Of a stretch of DNA of 64,000 nucleotides, positions 10,279 to 20,030 are shown one piece after another (the first letter of the stretch is position 1; each line of letters begins with the position of its first letter). Source of the DNA: Rubritepida flocculans DSM 14296 (GTDB taxonomy: Bacteria; Pseudomonadota; Alphaproteobacteria; Acetobacterales; Acetobacteraceae); NCBI RefSeq assembly GCF_000425365.1, contig NZ_AUDH01000001.1:1-64000 (forward strand), in the 5' to 3' direction. The position numbers and the translations under genes are program-made. Below the pieces are notes generated by a model. That model did no database searches and was not told the DNA's origin. It was given only the letters and a program-made list of their open reading frames with translations.

Positions 10279-11208
10279 ATGAGCCTGCGCATCGCCGCCG
10301 GCGCGGAAGGGCTGGAGGCGCCGGTGGAGGCGCCGGCCATCGAGAGCATCGGCATCGTCGGCGCGGGGCAGATGGGCAACGGCATCGCCCATGTCTGCGC
10401 GCTGGCCGGCCTGCCGGTGACGATGATCGACATCCGCCCCGAGGCGCTGGAGACGGCGATGGCCACCATCGCCCGCAACATGGACCGCCAGATCGGCCGC
10501 AAGCTGATCACCGAGGAGGAGCGCGACGCCGCGCTGGCGCGCATCGCCACCGGCACGGACTACGCGCTGCTCGGCGGGGCGGATTTCGTGGTGGAGGCGG
10601 CCACCGAGCGCGAATCCGTGAAGGTCGAGATCTTCAAGGCGCTCTGCCCGCACCTGAAGCCCTCGGCCATGCTGGCCTCCAACACCTCCTCCATCTCGAT
10701 CACGCGGCTGGCCGCCGTCACGGACCGGCCGGCGAAGTTCATCGGGATGCACTTCATGAACCCGGTGCCGGTGATGAAGCTCGTGGAGATCATCCGCGGC
10801 ATCGCCACCGACGAGCCCACCTTCCGCGCGGTGGAGCGCCTCGCGCACCGGCTGGGCAAGCAGACGGCGACGGCGGAGGATTTCCCGGCCTTCATCGTCA
10901 ACCGCATCCTGGTGCCGATGATCAACGAGGCCGTCTATGCCCTCTACGAGGGGGTGGGCGACATCCGCTCCATCGACACCGCGATGAAGCTCGGCGCGAA
11001 CCACCCGATGGGGCCGCTGGAGCTCGCGGATTTCATCGGGTTGGACACCTGCCTCTCCATCATGCAGGTGCTCTATGACGGGCTGTCGGACTCCAAGTAC
11101 CGCCCCTGCCCGCTGCTGGTGAAATACGTCGAGGCCGGCTGGTACGGCCGCAAGACGGGCAAGGGCTTCTACGACTACGGGCAGGATCCGCCGGCGCCGA
11201 CGCGCTGA
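10279..11208 (+). CDS. hbdA: 3-hydroxybutyryl/3-hydroxyacyl-CoA dehydrogenase
   Basis: NAD-dependent oxidoreductase acting on 3-hydroxyacyl-CoA, 309 residues. Rossmann motif [13 protein letters not shown], substrate motif SNTSSISIT, catalytic His in [15 protein letters not shown], Asn/Gly-rich [11 protein letters not shown], and C-terminal [11 protein letters not shown] are present. It has about 25 extra N-terminal residues before the Rossmann strand compared with typical 280-290-residue forms; no internal alternative start fits. It could serve beta-oxidation or PHB-related metabolism. Last gene of the etfBA operon. Confidence 0.92.
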   Translation: MSLRIAAGAEGLEAPVEAPAIESIGIVGAGQMGNGIAHVCALAGLPVTMIDIRPEALETAMATIARNMDRQIGRKLITEEERDAALARIATGTDYALLGGADFVVEAATERESVKVEIFKALCPHLKPSAMLASNTSSISITRLAAVTDRPAKFIGMHFMNPVPVMKLVEIIRGIATDEPTFRAVERLAHRLGKQTATAEDFPAFIVNRILVPMINEAVYALYEGVGDIRSIDTAMKLGANHPMGPLELADFIGLDTCLSIMQVLYDGLSDSKYRPCPLLVKYVEAGWYGRKTGKGFYDYGQDPPAPTR

Positions 11209-11235
11209 GCCGCGGCGGCGCGGGCGCCGGCCGTA

Positions 11236-12630
11236 TCAGCGCGCCGCGCGGGCGGGCGTCACGCCTGCGCGCGGCGCGTGGCAGATGATCTGCACGACCG
11301 ACCGCTCCACCTGATCCACGATCTGCGCCGCATCCATGGCCGCGCCCGTGGCGGGCGCCTGGGCGGGGGTGATGGCGTGGTCCAGCAGGAAGCGGTGCAG
11401 GGTCGGCCCGGCCACGGCGAAGTTCACGTTCTGCGAGGGCAGAAGCCCCGCCAACTGCTCGCGCCGCGTGTCGCGCACGGCGAAGACCATGCCCACCACC
11501 TGGCCGCGCCGGTCGAGCAGCGGGCCGCCGCTTTTGCCCGGCTGGGTGGGCGCCGTGTACTGCAGGACATGGGCCGCGCGGCCCGCCCCCTCGGCGCTGA
11601 CATTGCCGAGCGTGGCGGTGGGCCGGTCGCTCGCCACGCCGCGGCCGGGAAAGCCGATCGCGACCACCTCCTCGCCCAGGCGAAGCTGCGCGGCCACCGG
11701 AAGGGCGCGGCGCTCCAGCCCGGGAACCGCCAGCAGGGCGATGTCCAGATCCTCGTTGCGCGCGACGAGCCGCGCGCCGCCCAGCCGCGCGAGGCCGGCC
11801 ACGACCTCGATCTCCGCACAGGCGCTCACGCCGTGCTCGGCGGTCATGACCAGGCCGCCCGGCGCGATGACGAAGCCCGTCGTGCTGGTGGCCTGGCTCT
11901 CCGGCGGCGGGGCCGGGGGGCGGGGCGGTGCGGCCACGCCGCTCAGCCAGGGCGGGGGCGCGGCCGCCTCGCGCGTCAGCACGATGCCGGGCAAGGCGCT
12001 TCCGGGCGGAGCGACGGGAAGCGGCGGCTGGCGGGCCCGAAGCCGCCCCTCGTCCACCTCGCGCGGCGTGAGGGCGCGCGCCACCTCGGCCGTGACGGGG
12101 CCGAGCACGGCGCGCCCGCGCGTGGCCTCGTCGCGCAGCGTCAGCCAGCGCATGGCCTCGGCGCGATCCACCGCCGCGCCCTGGCCGGTCAGCAGCGCCG
12201 CCGCCACGCAGGCCATGCTGCGCGGATCGCCCAGGCTCGCCGCATGCAGCCAGGTGGCGAAGGCGCCCGCCGCGTCGCGGTGCACGGCGAAGCGGATGGC
12301 GCCGAGCTCCAGCGCCGCGCCCGTCATGCCGGCGGCGACGGCGCGCGCGAGGTAGCTTTCGGCCACATGCATCCGGTCCACGCCGCCGGGCAGGGCCATA
12401 TGCGCTTCGGCGAGGCGGTAGAGGCTCGGCCCGTCGCTGCGGCCGAGCAGGGCGGCCGCCTCGCCCCGCAGGGCGGCCGGGCGGGTGGGGCGCTGGAAAC
12501 AGGGCGAGTGGTCGAGCGCCGCCCGCAGGCCCGGCGGCAGCCCCTCCGCGCGGGCGGCGGGCTGCGGGACGAGGGGCGCGGCGACGAGGGCGCCGGCGAG
12601 CGCCAGGGCGGCGAGTCCGAAGCGGGGCAT
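11236..12630 (-). CDS. Secreted trypsin-like serine protease with Sel1-like N-terminal region
   Basis: A 464-residue exported protein with a cleavable signal peptide (residues 1-28, ending ARA). Residues about 80-170 contain Sel1/TPR-like helical repeats (AGMTGAALELGAI, AASLGDPRSMACVAAALL), followed by a Pro-rich linker and a chymotrypsin-fold protease domain. The triad is His in MTAEHGV (about 268), Asp in DLDIALL (about 294) and Ser in PGKSGGPLLD (about 366); GKSGG replaces the commoner GNSGG. There is no PDZ domain, so it is not a standard DegP. The substrate is unknown. Convergent with the hydroxyacyl-CoA dehydrogenase gene. Confidence 0.8.
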   Translation of the reverse strand: MPRFGLAALALAGALVAAPLVPQPAARAEGLPPGLRAALDHSPCFQRPTRPAALRGEAAALLGRSDGPSLYRLAEAHMALPGGVDRMHVAESYLARAVAAGMTGAALELGAIRFAVHRDAAGAFATWLHAASLGDPRSMACVAAALLTGQGAAVDRAEAMRWLTLRDEATRGRAVLGPVTAEVARALTPREVDEGRLRARQPPLPVAPPGSALPGIVLTREAAAPPPWLSGVAAPPRPPAPPPESQATSTTGFVIAPGGLVMTAEHGVSACAEIEVVAGLARLGGARLVARNEDLDIALLAVPGLERRALPVAAQLRLGEEVVAIGFPGRGVASDRPTATLGNVSAEGAGRAAHVLQYTAPTQPGKSGGPLLDRRGQVVGMVFAVRDTRREQLAGLLPSQNVNFAVAGPTLHRFLLDHAITPAQAPATGAAMDAAQIVDQVERSVVQIICHAPRAGVTPARAAR

Positions 12631-12656
12631 TCGATCTCTCCCAGCAACGATACGAA

Positions 12657-12685
12657 ATAGTTACGATTGCCTCAGGAAATTGCAA
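12657..12685 (-). promoter_or_regulatory. Candidate sigma-70 promoter of the protease gene
   Basis: Read on the minus strand, TTGCAA (12685-12680) and TAACTAT (12663-12657) are separated by 16 bases in the only AT-rich patch of this gap. The putative start would be about 20 bases ahead of the protease ATG, leaving room for its GGGAGAG ribosome site. Sequence-based guess. Confidence 0.4.
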
Positions 12686-12815
12686 GCACCGGTTGCACCC
12701 GCCCGCCCGCCTCGCGTCGGGGCCCGGCGCGGCGGCGGCGCGTCAAGACCAGGCATCTCTGGAGTCGGGGCGCGCGGCCGCGGCTATGATGCGAGAGCAC
12801 AGGGAGAGAACGTCC

Positions 12816-13769
12816 ATGCCCACACGCCGCGCCGCCCTCGCGCTGCTCGCCACCCCCGCCCTCATCGGCCCCGCCCGCGCCCAGCCGGGCTGGGCGCCCA
12901 CGCGGCCCATCCAGCTCATCGTCGGCTTCGCGCCGGGCGGCGGCAGCGACGTGATCGCCCGCACCATCGCCGAGGCGGTGGCCGGCCTCTACCCCGTGCC
13001 GCTCGTGGTGGTGAACCGGCCCGGCGCGGGCGGGGCGCTGGCCGCCGAGCAGGTGGCGCGCATGCCGCCCGACGGCCACGCGCTGCTGCTGGCCGGCGGC
13101 TCGGAATCCACCTCCGTGCCCGCGCACCGCGAGCTGCCCTACGACCCCAAGCGCAGCTTCTCGCCGGTGATCCGCCTCACCCGGCACGGGCAGTTCATCG
13201 TGGTGAAAGGGCGCGGCGGGCGCTTCTCCTCCATGCAGGAGCTGATGGCCGCCGCCCGCGCGCGGCCCGAGGCCGTCAGCCACGCCTCGGCCGGGGTGGG
13301 CACGCTCAGCCACTCCATCTTCCTGCTGCTCGGCCGCGCGGCGGGGGCGCAGATGCTGCATGTGCCCTTCACCGGCGGCGGCCCCTCGCTGCAGGCCGTC
13401 ATCGCCGGCACGGTGGATTGCAGCGTGGCCGCGCCCGAGGAGATGCGCGGCCTGGTGGATGCGGGCGAGCTGCGCGTGCTGGCGGTGGCGAGCGAGACCC
13501 GCGCGCCCCTCTACCCGCAGGCGCCCACCCTGCGCGAGCTGGGCTGGGAGGTGATCGCCGAGAACATGAAGGGCTGGGTGGGCCCCGCGGGCATGACGCC
13601 GGAGATGGTGGCCTACCACCACGACCGCATGCGCCAGGGCATCGCCACCCCCGTCTGGCAGCGCTTCCTCGAGCGCGCCGGCGAGCCCGACGGCTACGCG
13701 AACGGCCCCGATTTCCAGGCCGCCATGGACCGGCTGCTGGACGGCATCCGCGCCGCGCTCGGGCGCTGA
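12816..13769 (+). CDS. Bug/TctC-family tripartite tricarboxylate transporter receptor
   Basis: Periplasmic solute receptor of the Bug (TctC) family, 317 residues. Twin-Arg-like signal peptide (residues 1-23, TRRAALALL...ARAQ), then the family signatures RPIQLIVGFAPGGGSDVIAR, VVNRPGAGG, and PFTGGGPSLQAVIAGTVD. Ligands in the family are usually carboxylates; none can be assigned here. ATG at 12816 follows AGGGAGAG; a TATGAT -10-like hexamer lies at 12785-12790. No TctA/TctB membrane genes are adjacent, so it is an orphan receptor like the seven others in the window. Confidence 0.9.
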   Translation: MPTRRAALALLATPALIGPARAQPGWAPTRPIQLIVGFAPGGGSDVIARTIAEAVAGLYPVPLVVVNRPGAGGALAAEQVARMPPDGHALLLAGGSESTSVPAHRELPYDPKRSFSPVIRLTRHGQFIVVKGRGGRFSSMQELMAAARARPEAVSHASAGVGTLSHSIFLLLGRAAGAQMLHVPFTGGGPSLQAVIAGTVDCSVAAPEEMRGLVDAGELRVLAVASETRAPLYPQAPTLRELGWEVIAENMKGWVGPAGMTPEMVAYHHDRMRQGIATPVWQRFLERAGEPDGYANGPDFQAAMDRLLDGIRAALGR

Positions 13770-13776
13770 GGGTGAG

Positions 13777-14304
13777 CTACCCCTCCACCAGCGCCACCTC
13801 GGCGGCGGCGAGGCGCCGGTAGAGGCGCAGCCGCCGCCGGTGCGGGATCCAGTCGTAGAGGAACACCTCCGCCGGCCGCCACAGCGCCACCCAGCCCACG
13901 ATGACGAGGCTTTCGGGCAGCAGCCGCGCCAGCACCCCCTCCAGCGGCAGCCGCGCCGCCAGCACCGCCGCGCCGAGGCAGGCCGCCAGCACCAGCAGGC
14001 CGAGCGCGAGCGCCATCCGCCCGAAGCGGAACAGCTCGCGCAGGGCGCGGCGCTCGGCCTCCGCGCGGCCGGCGAAATAGGCGCGGATGGAGTCCGGGAT
14101 GCCCGCCGCGGCGGGGCTCTCGCGCTCCGCGCGCGGCAGGTGCACGAGGATGGCGAGCGGCGCCTCGCGCGGCAGCTCCTGCGCCCAGTCCACGATGTAG
14201 GCCTCGGCCGTGGCGTCCAGGTCGCCCTGGCGGAAGGGCGTGGGGTCCAGCGTGTGGTAGAGCTGCGCCACGCGGGCGAGGCGCAGTTCGATGGGCGCGG
14301 CCAT
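13777..14304 (-). CDS. Conserved membrane protein of unknown function
   Basis: A 175-residue protein I do not recognise. The N-terminal 95 residues are soluble and charged (LRLARVAQLYHTLDPTPFR), followed by two hydrophobic segments at about 97-120 and 128-143, then a basic cytoplasmic tail ending in an amphipathic helix. No signal peptide or catalytic motif is visible. It is divergent from hemW and its stop lies 7 bases from the end of the Bug gene on the other strand. Codon bias matches its neighbours, so it is a genuine gene. Confidence 0.65.
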   Translation of the reverse strand: MAAPIELRLARVAQLYHTLDPTPFRQGDLDATAEAYIVDWAQELPREAPLAILVHLPRAERESPAAAGIPDSIRAYFAGRAEAERRALRELFRFGRMALALGLLVLAACLGAAVLAARLPLEGVLARLLPESLVIVGWVALWRPAEVFLYDWIPHRRRLRLYRRLAAAEVALVEG

Positions 14305-14351
14305 GGCGGCGAGGATGGCGCGCGCTGCGCCCGCGCGCCATATGCCCCCGC

Positions 14352-15506
14352 GTGACCGAGCCCCTCGCCCTCTACATCCACTGGCCCTTCTGCGCGTCGA
14401 AGTGCCCCTATTGCGACTTCAACTCCCATGTGCGCGAGGGCGGCGTGGACCACGCGCGCTTCCGCGCCGCGCTGCGCGCCGAGCTGGCGCATGAGGCGGC
14501 GCGGCTGGGGCGGCGGCCGCTCGCCTCCATCTTCTTCGGCGGCGGCACTCCCTCGCTGATGGAACCCGAGACGGCGGCGGCGCTGATCGCGGACGCGCAG
14601 CGCCATTTCGACCCGCTGCCCGGCTGCGAGATCACGCTGGAGGCGAACCCGACCAGCGTGGAGACGGGCCGGCTGCGCGCCTTCGCCGAGGCGGGGGTGA
14701 ACCGCGCCTCGCTCGGCGTGCAGGCGCTGGACGAGGCGGCGCTGCGCTTCCTCGGCCGCCGGCACGACGCGCGCGAGGCAGTGGCGGCGCTGGAGGCGGC
14801 GCGCGCCATCTTCCCGCGCCTCTCCTTCGACCTGATCTACGCCCGCCCCGGCCAGCAGGAGGCCGCCTGGCGGACCGAGCTGCGCGCGGCGCTGGCGCTG
14901 GCGGCCGACCATCTCAGCCTCTACCAGCTCACCATCGAGCCCGGCACGCGCTTCGAGACGCAGCACGCGCGCGGCGATTTCGCCCTGCCGCCCGAGCCCG
15001 AGGCCGCGCGCCTCTACCACGCCACGGCCGAGGAGGCGGCGCGCTTCGGCCTCGCGCCCTATGAGGTGAGCAACTACGCGAGGCCCGGCGCGGAGAGCCG
15101 CCACAACCTCGCCTACTGGCGCTATGGGGACTACCTCGGCATCGGCCCCGGCGCGCACCAGCGCGTGCTGGGCCCGCAGGGCATGGTGGCCACCCGCCGC
15201 CACCGCGCGCCCGAGGAATGGGCCGCCCGGGTGGAGCGCGAGGGCCATGCGGCGGTGGAGGAGACGATCCTCTCCCCCGAGCAGCGCGGGCGCGAGGCCA
15301 TGCTGATGGGGCTGCGTCTCGCCGAGGGCGTGGACCCCGCGCGCATCGCGGCGCGCGCCGGCCGCCCCTTCGCGGAGGTGGTGGACGCGGCCATGCTCGC
15401 CGCGCTGCTCGACGAAGGCTATCTCGCCTGGCAGGGTGGGCGGCTGCTGGCCACCGCGGAAGGGCGCGTGCGGCTGGACGCGCTGCTGCCCGTCTTGCTG
15501 CGCTGA
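14352..15506 (+). CDS. hemW: HemW-like radical SAM protein
   Basis: Radical-SAM protein of the HemW/HemN-like family, 384 residues. The [4Fe-4S] cluster motif CASKCPYC is near residue 15, with FFGGGTPSLM, LEANPTS, GVNRASLGVQ and the family-typical YELSNYA-like YEVSNYARPG further on. HemW is regarded as a heme chaperone rather than a coproporphyrinogen oxidase. Start is GTG at 14352; an AT-richer CATATG lies 7 bases upstream and there is no clear ribosome site, so a leaderless start is possible. Divergent from the unknown membrane protein gene. Confidence 0.92.
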   Translation: MTEPLALYIHWPFCASKCPYCDFNSHVREGGVDHARFRAALRAELAHEAARLGRRPLASIFFGGGTPSLMEPETAAALIADAQRHFDPLPGCEITLEANPTSVETGRLRAFAEAGVNRASLGVQALDEAALRFLGRRHDAREAVAALEAARAIFPRLSFDLIYARPGQQEAAWRTELRAALALAADHLSLYQLTIEPGTRFETQHARGDFALPPEPEAARLYHATAEEAARFGLAPYEVSNYARPGAESRHNLAYWRYGDYLGIGPGAHQRVLGPQGMVATRRHRAPEEWAARVEREGHAAVEETILSPEQRGREAMLMGLRLAEGVDPARIAARAGRPFAEVVDAAMLAALLDEGYLAWQGGRLLATAEGRVRLDALLPVLLR

Positions 15507-15567
15507 GCGCGCGGGCCTAATCTCCGCCCATGCGCGTTCCGGCGTTCCGCCTTTCCCGAATTACCGC

Positions 15568-15617
15568 CCCGGCCGGTTGATCCGCGCCGCATGGGGCGGC
15601 GCGGCCTTCCGGCCGGG
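15568..15617 (+). promoter_or_regulatory. Strong two-part hairpin in the leader of the ACT-like gene
   Basis: An inner 9-bp perfect stem (15582-15590 with 15596-15604, 5-base loop) sits on an outer 9-bp perfect stem (15568-15576 with 15609-15617), with an asymmetric internal loop. A 16-codon reading frame (15530-15580), preceded by TAATCT at 15518-15523, ends with its TGA inside the internal loop. It could be a hemW terminator (no T-tract), a leader/attenuator, or both. Only the structure is seen; the function is unknown. Confidence 0.5.
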
Positions 15618-15651
15618 CCCGTTCCCCTCTCGACACGCCAGGATCCGCGCC

Positions 15652-15915
15652 ATGACCGCCACCACCTCCGTGCTGTTCACCGTCGAGGCCTTCGCCGAGC
15701 CCGGCCTTCTGCCCCGCCTGCTGCAACCCTTCGCCAAGCGGGATCTGGTGCCAGACCATCTGCTGGCGCGGCGCGAGGGGGAGCGGCTGCGCGTGCAGCT
15801 CGGCATGACGGCGATGCCGGAGGAGGCGGTGCCGCTGGTGGCCGGCAATCTCGGGCAGGTGGTGGGCGTCACCCTGGTGCGGACCACGCGGAGCGAGGCG
15901 CGGAAGGCGGCCTGA
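15652..15915 (+). CDS. Small ACT-like domain protein
   Basis: An 87-residue protein whose pattern resembles a single ACT domain: strand ([22 protein letters not shown], only part of it strand), then the [20 protein letters not shown] hairpin and a C-terminal helix/strand ending [12 protein letters not shown]. The [16 protein letters not shown] segment resembles the effector loop of IlvH-type regulatory subunits. No catalytic domain is attached and no partner enzyme lies nearby. It may be a free-standing amino-acid sensor; that role is inference. The leader upstream is highly structured. Confidence 0.55.
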   Translation: MTATTSVLFTVEAFAEPGLLPRLLQPFAKRDLVPDHLLARREGERLRVQLGMTAMPEEAVPLVAGNLGQVVGVTLVRTTRSEARKAA

Positions 15916-15937
15916 CGGGAGGAAACCAGGGGCGAAG

Positions 15938-16013
<76 letters not shown>

Positions 16014-16051
16014 GGACCAGGGCGACGTGATGGGGCACGCCGCGGGCGCGC

Positions 16052-16080
16052 TGTTTCGCCCACGCGGCCGGCCGAGTCAA
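16052..16080 (-). promoter_or_regulatory. Candidate promoter for tRNA-Ala
   Basis: On the minus strand TTGACT (16080-16075) is followed after 17 bases by GAAACA (16057-16052), ending about 38 bases before the mature tRNA 5' end. The -35 match is good and the -10 match poor. Confidence 0.35.
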
Positions 16081-16148
16081 TCCTCCCCCTTGCTTGCGCG
16101 CCCGTCATCCGCGACAAGCGCGGGCAAGACCCGGGAGCCGTGCCGCGC

Positions 16149-16460
16149 ATGATCCTCGACGCTCTGTTCTTCCTCCTCCAGGCCGGGCTGAGCCTCTTCT
16201 TCTGGGCCGTGGTCATCGCGGCGATCCTCTCGCTGCTGATCGGCTTCAACGTTCTGGACACGCGCAACCGCCTGGTCTGGACCCTCTCGGACTTCTTCTA
16301 CCGCGTGACGGAGCCGGCGCTGCGCCCCATCCGCGCCCGGCTGCCGCAGCTCGGCGGGGTGGACATCTCGCCGCTCATCCTGCTGCTCGTGATCCAGGCC
16401 TGCATGATCCTGGTGCGCGCGGTGCAGGGCTACATGATCCGCGGCGGCCTCTATTTCTGA
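16149..16460 (+). CDS. yggT: YggT family membrane protein
   Basis: A 103-residue protein with two hydrophobic segments (about 3-30 and 72-92) separated by the family-typical stretch [19 protein letters not shown] and [14 protein letters not shown]. YggT proteins are inner-membrane proteins, implicated in some bacteria in osmotic or cell-division functions; the role is not settled. ATG at 16149 is chosen; a GTG 9 bases earlier is possible. folD begins 7 bases after its stop, and the yggT-folD link is probably an operon. Confidence 0.87.
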   Translation: MILDALFFLLQAGLSLFFWAVVIAAILSLLIGFNVLDTRNRLVWTLSDFFYRVTEPALRPIRARLPQLGGVDISPLILLLVIQACMILVRAVQGYMIRGGLYF

Positions 16461-16467
16461 GCGCCGC

Positions 16468-17334
16468 ATGACCGCCCGCCTCCTCGACGGCAAGGCGCTG
16501 GCCGCGCGGCTGCGCGCCGGGCTGGCCGAACGCATCGCCGCCCTGCCCTTCCGCCCCGGCCTCGTGGTGGTGCGCGTGGGCGAGGACCCCGCCAGCGGCG
16601 TCTATGTCCGCAACAAGGACAAGGCGGCGCGCGAGGCGGGCTTCGCCTCCCGCACCCTGCACCTGCCCGAGGCCACCAGCGAGGCCGCGCTGCTGGCCGA
16701 GATCGCCGCCCTCAACGCGGACGCGGAGGTGGACGGCATCCTGGTGCAGCTTCCCCTGCCCGCCCATATCCGGGCCGAGGCCGCCATCGCGGCGGTGGAC
16801 CCGGCGAAGGACGTGGACGGCTTCCACCCGATGAATGCGGGGCGCCTCGCCTCGGGCCTTCCGGGCCTCGTGCCCTGCACGCCGCGCGGGGCGATGCATC
16901 TGCTGGCCGAGGCGGGGGTGCGGCTGCGCGGGGCGCGCGCCATCGTCATCGGCCGCAGCCAGATCGTGGGGCGGCCCATGGCGCAGCTCCTCCTCGCCGC
17001 CGACTGCACCGTGACCATCGCCCATTCCCGCACCGATGACCTGCCGGGCGAATGCCGCCGCGCGGACATCGTGGTGGCGGCGGTGGGCCGGCCCGAGATG
17101 GTGCGCGGGGGCTGGATCAAGCCCGGTGCCACGGTGATCGACGTGGGCATCAACCGGCTGCCCGATGGGCGGCTGGTGGGCGATGTGGCCTTCGCGGAGG
17201 CGCTGCCCCATGCCGGGGCCATCACGCCCGTGCCGGGCGGGGTGGGCCCCATGACCATCGCCTGCCTGCTGGAGAACACCCTGGATGCGGCGCTGGCGCG
17301 CCGGTCCGGGCCGGCGCTCTCGGGGCGGGCGTGA
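16468..17334 (+). CDS. folD: Bifunctional methylenetetrahydrofolate dehydrogenase/cyclohydrolase
   Basis: Cytosolic one-carbon enzyme interconverting 5,10-methylene-, methenyl- and 10-formyl-THF, 288 residues. Signatures: [13 protein letters not shown] (catalytic Lys and the conserved Tyr), [23 protein letters not shown], the NADP-site [14 protein letters not shown], and [12 protein letters not shown]. The last stop overlaps the following small membrane gene as GTGA. It supplies folates used by MetF (41.4 kb). Confidence 0.95.
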   Translation: MTARLLDGKALAARLRAGLAERIAALPFRPGLVVVRVGEDPASGVYVRNKDKAAREAGFASRTLHLPEATSEAALLAEIAALNADAEVDGILVQLPLPAHIRAEAAIAAVDPAKDVDGFHPMNAGRLASGLPGLVPCTPRGAMHLLAEAGVRLRGARAIVIGRSQIVGRPMAQLLLAADCTVTIAHSRTDDLPGECRRADIVVAAVGRPEMVRGGWIKPGATVIDVGINRLPDGRLVGDVAFAEALPHAGAITPVPGGVGPMTIACLLENTLDAALARRSGPALSGRA

Positions 17335-17591
17335 TCCTGCACCGCACCCTGCAGGTGGTGGGGGCGCTGGCGCTGCTGATGTGCCTGAATCTCGCCTGGG
17401 GCGCCACGCCGCTGGGCGGCGAGGGATGGTCGCGCGCGCGGCTGCTCTACGCGGGGGCGGGCGGGGTTTCGGCGCTGGCGCTCATCGCCATCGGCGGGCT
17501 CGGCCTCGCGCTGCGCCGGGCCGAGGCGCGGGCGCGCGAGATGCAGGCCGCGCTCACGCGCATCGAGGCGGAGCTGCGCGCCCGGCGGTGA
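17331..17591 (+). CDS. Small two-TM membrane protein of unknown function
   Basis: An 86-residue protein not recognised by name. Two hydrophobic helices (about 8-25 and 36-58) are followed by a charged helical tail ([21 protein letters not shown]) likely to form a coiled coil. The GTG start overlaps the folD stop, giving translational coupling, and the EamA gene starts 10 bases later. Membrane location is clear; function is not. Confidence 0.6.
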   Translation: MILHRTLQVVGALALLMCLNLAWGATPLGGEGWSRARLLYAGAGGVSALALIAIGGLGLALRRAEARAREMQAALTRIEAELRARR

Positions 17592-17601
17592 GGCGCGGCC
17601 G

Positions 17602-18456
17602 GTGAACCTGCTGCTGGCCGCGGCCTATGTGCTCATCTGGGGCTCGGCCTTCAACGCGGCGCGGCTGGTGGTGCTGGAGTGGCCGGTGCTGTGGTCGCTC
17701 GCGCTGCGCTTCGCGCTGACGGCGCCGCTGGTCTGGCTCGTCTGGCGCGCGCTGCGCGCCCCCTGGCCGCGGGGCGGCGACCGCTGGCGCGTGCTGTTCA
17801 TGGGCGGCGTGGGGGTGGGGGTGTATCTCTCGCTCTCCTGGGGTGCGGCGGCCTTCATCCCGGCGGGGCTCGTCTCGCTGCTCGCCGCAGCGGCGCCGCT
17901 CTTCGTGGCGCTGGGCGAGGCGGCGCAGGGCCGGCGGCTGCCGGCGCGCGGCTGGCTCGGCCTCGCGCTCGCCTGGGGCGGGGTCTGTGTGCTGGGCGGC
18001 TTCCGCGCGGCCGATGGGCTGGCCGAGGCCGAGGCACTGGGCATCGCGCTCGGCGGGGCGGCGGTGCAGGCCCTCGGGCTGCTGGTCTATGCCCCGGCCC
18101 GCGCCCGGGTGGACCCCTGGACGGCGAACCTCGTGCAGTCCTGCGCCGCGGCGGCGGTGACGCTGGTGCTGGCGCTCGCCTTCGCCGTGCCGCCGCCGGA
18201 GGGCGCGAGCGCGGCGGCGATCGGCGGCATGGCCTATTCGGTGGTGCTGGTGGGTGTCGCCGGCTACGCGCTGTTCTTCGTGGTGATCGGGCGCTTCGGC
18301 GCGGCGCGCGCGGCGGCGCTGCAACTGCTGGCGCCGCCGGTGGCGGTGGCGATCGGCTGGGCCGGTTTCGGCGAGCGGCTCTACGCCACCGACCTGCTCG
18401 GCGGGGCGATGACGCTGTTGGGCCTCGCCCTGCTGTTCCGCACGCGGCCGGGGTGA
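17602..18456 (+). CDS. EamA/DMT family transporter
   Basis: Drug/metabolite-type exporter of 284 residues with about ten hydrophobic segments arranged as two EamA repeats (first about 1-135, second 140-280). Typical patterns are IWGSAFNAARLV near the start, FALTAPLVWL, and LAPPVAVAIGW in the second repeat. The substrate cannot be predicted. GTG start. Last gene of the folD run, convergent with ahcY; a strong hairpin spans its stop codon. Confidence 0.87.
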   Translation: MNLLLAAAYVLIWGSAFNAARLVVLEWPVLWSLALRFALTAPLVWLVWRALRAPWPRGGDRWRVLFMGGVGVGVYLSLSWGAAAFIPAGLVSLLAAAAPLFVALGEAAQGRRLPARGWLGLALAWGGVCVLGGFRAADGLAEAEALGIALGGAAVQALGLLVYAPARARVDPWTANLVQSCAAAAVTLVLALAFAVPPPEGASAAAIGGMAYSVVLVGVAGYALFFVVIGRFGAARAAALQLLAPPVAVAIGWAGFGERLYATDLLGGAMTLLGLALLFRTRPG

Positions 18457-18465
18457 CCGGCCGCG
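18443..18465. terminator. Bidirectional terminator-like hairpin between eamA and ahcY
   Basis: A perfect 9-bp GC stem (18443-18451 with 18457-18465) with a 5-base loop overlaps the stop codon of the EamA gene and lies between two convergent genes. No T-tract on either side, so intrinsic termination is unproven. Confidence 0.45.
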
Positions 18466-18478
18466 CGCGGGAAGACGA

Positions 18479-19882
<1,404 letters not shown>

Positions 19883-19950
19883 CAGGCGGCGTCCTCACGG
19901 GCTCTGCGATGCGCGGGGCGGTAGCACGGCCCCCGCACCCCGCCAAGAGG

Positions 19951-19968
19951 CATAAACATGTCTTTATG
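19951..19968. promoter_or_regulatory. Palindromic candidate operator upstream of ahcY
   Basis: CATAAA, 6 bases, TTTATG: a perfect inverted repeat in an AT-rich island between divergent ahcY and a Bug gene, 68 bases from the ahcY start. ArsR-type regulators of SAM/SAH metabolism (SahR, SamR) are known to bind AT-rich palindromes ahead of such genes in proteobacteria; a match to their motif is my suggestion and is not verified. Confidence 0.45.
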
Positions 19969-20030
19969 TGGCGCCTCCCCTTTTGCGCCCGGCCGCCCGC
20001 GGGCATGCTCCGCGCCCGGAGGACAACGCC

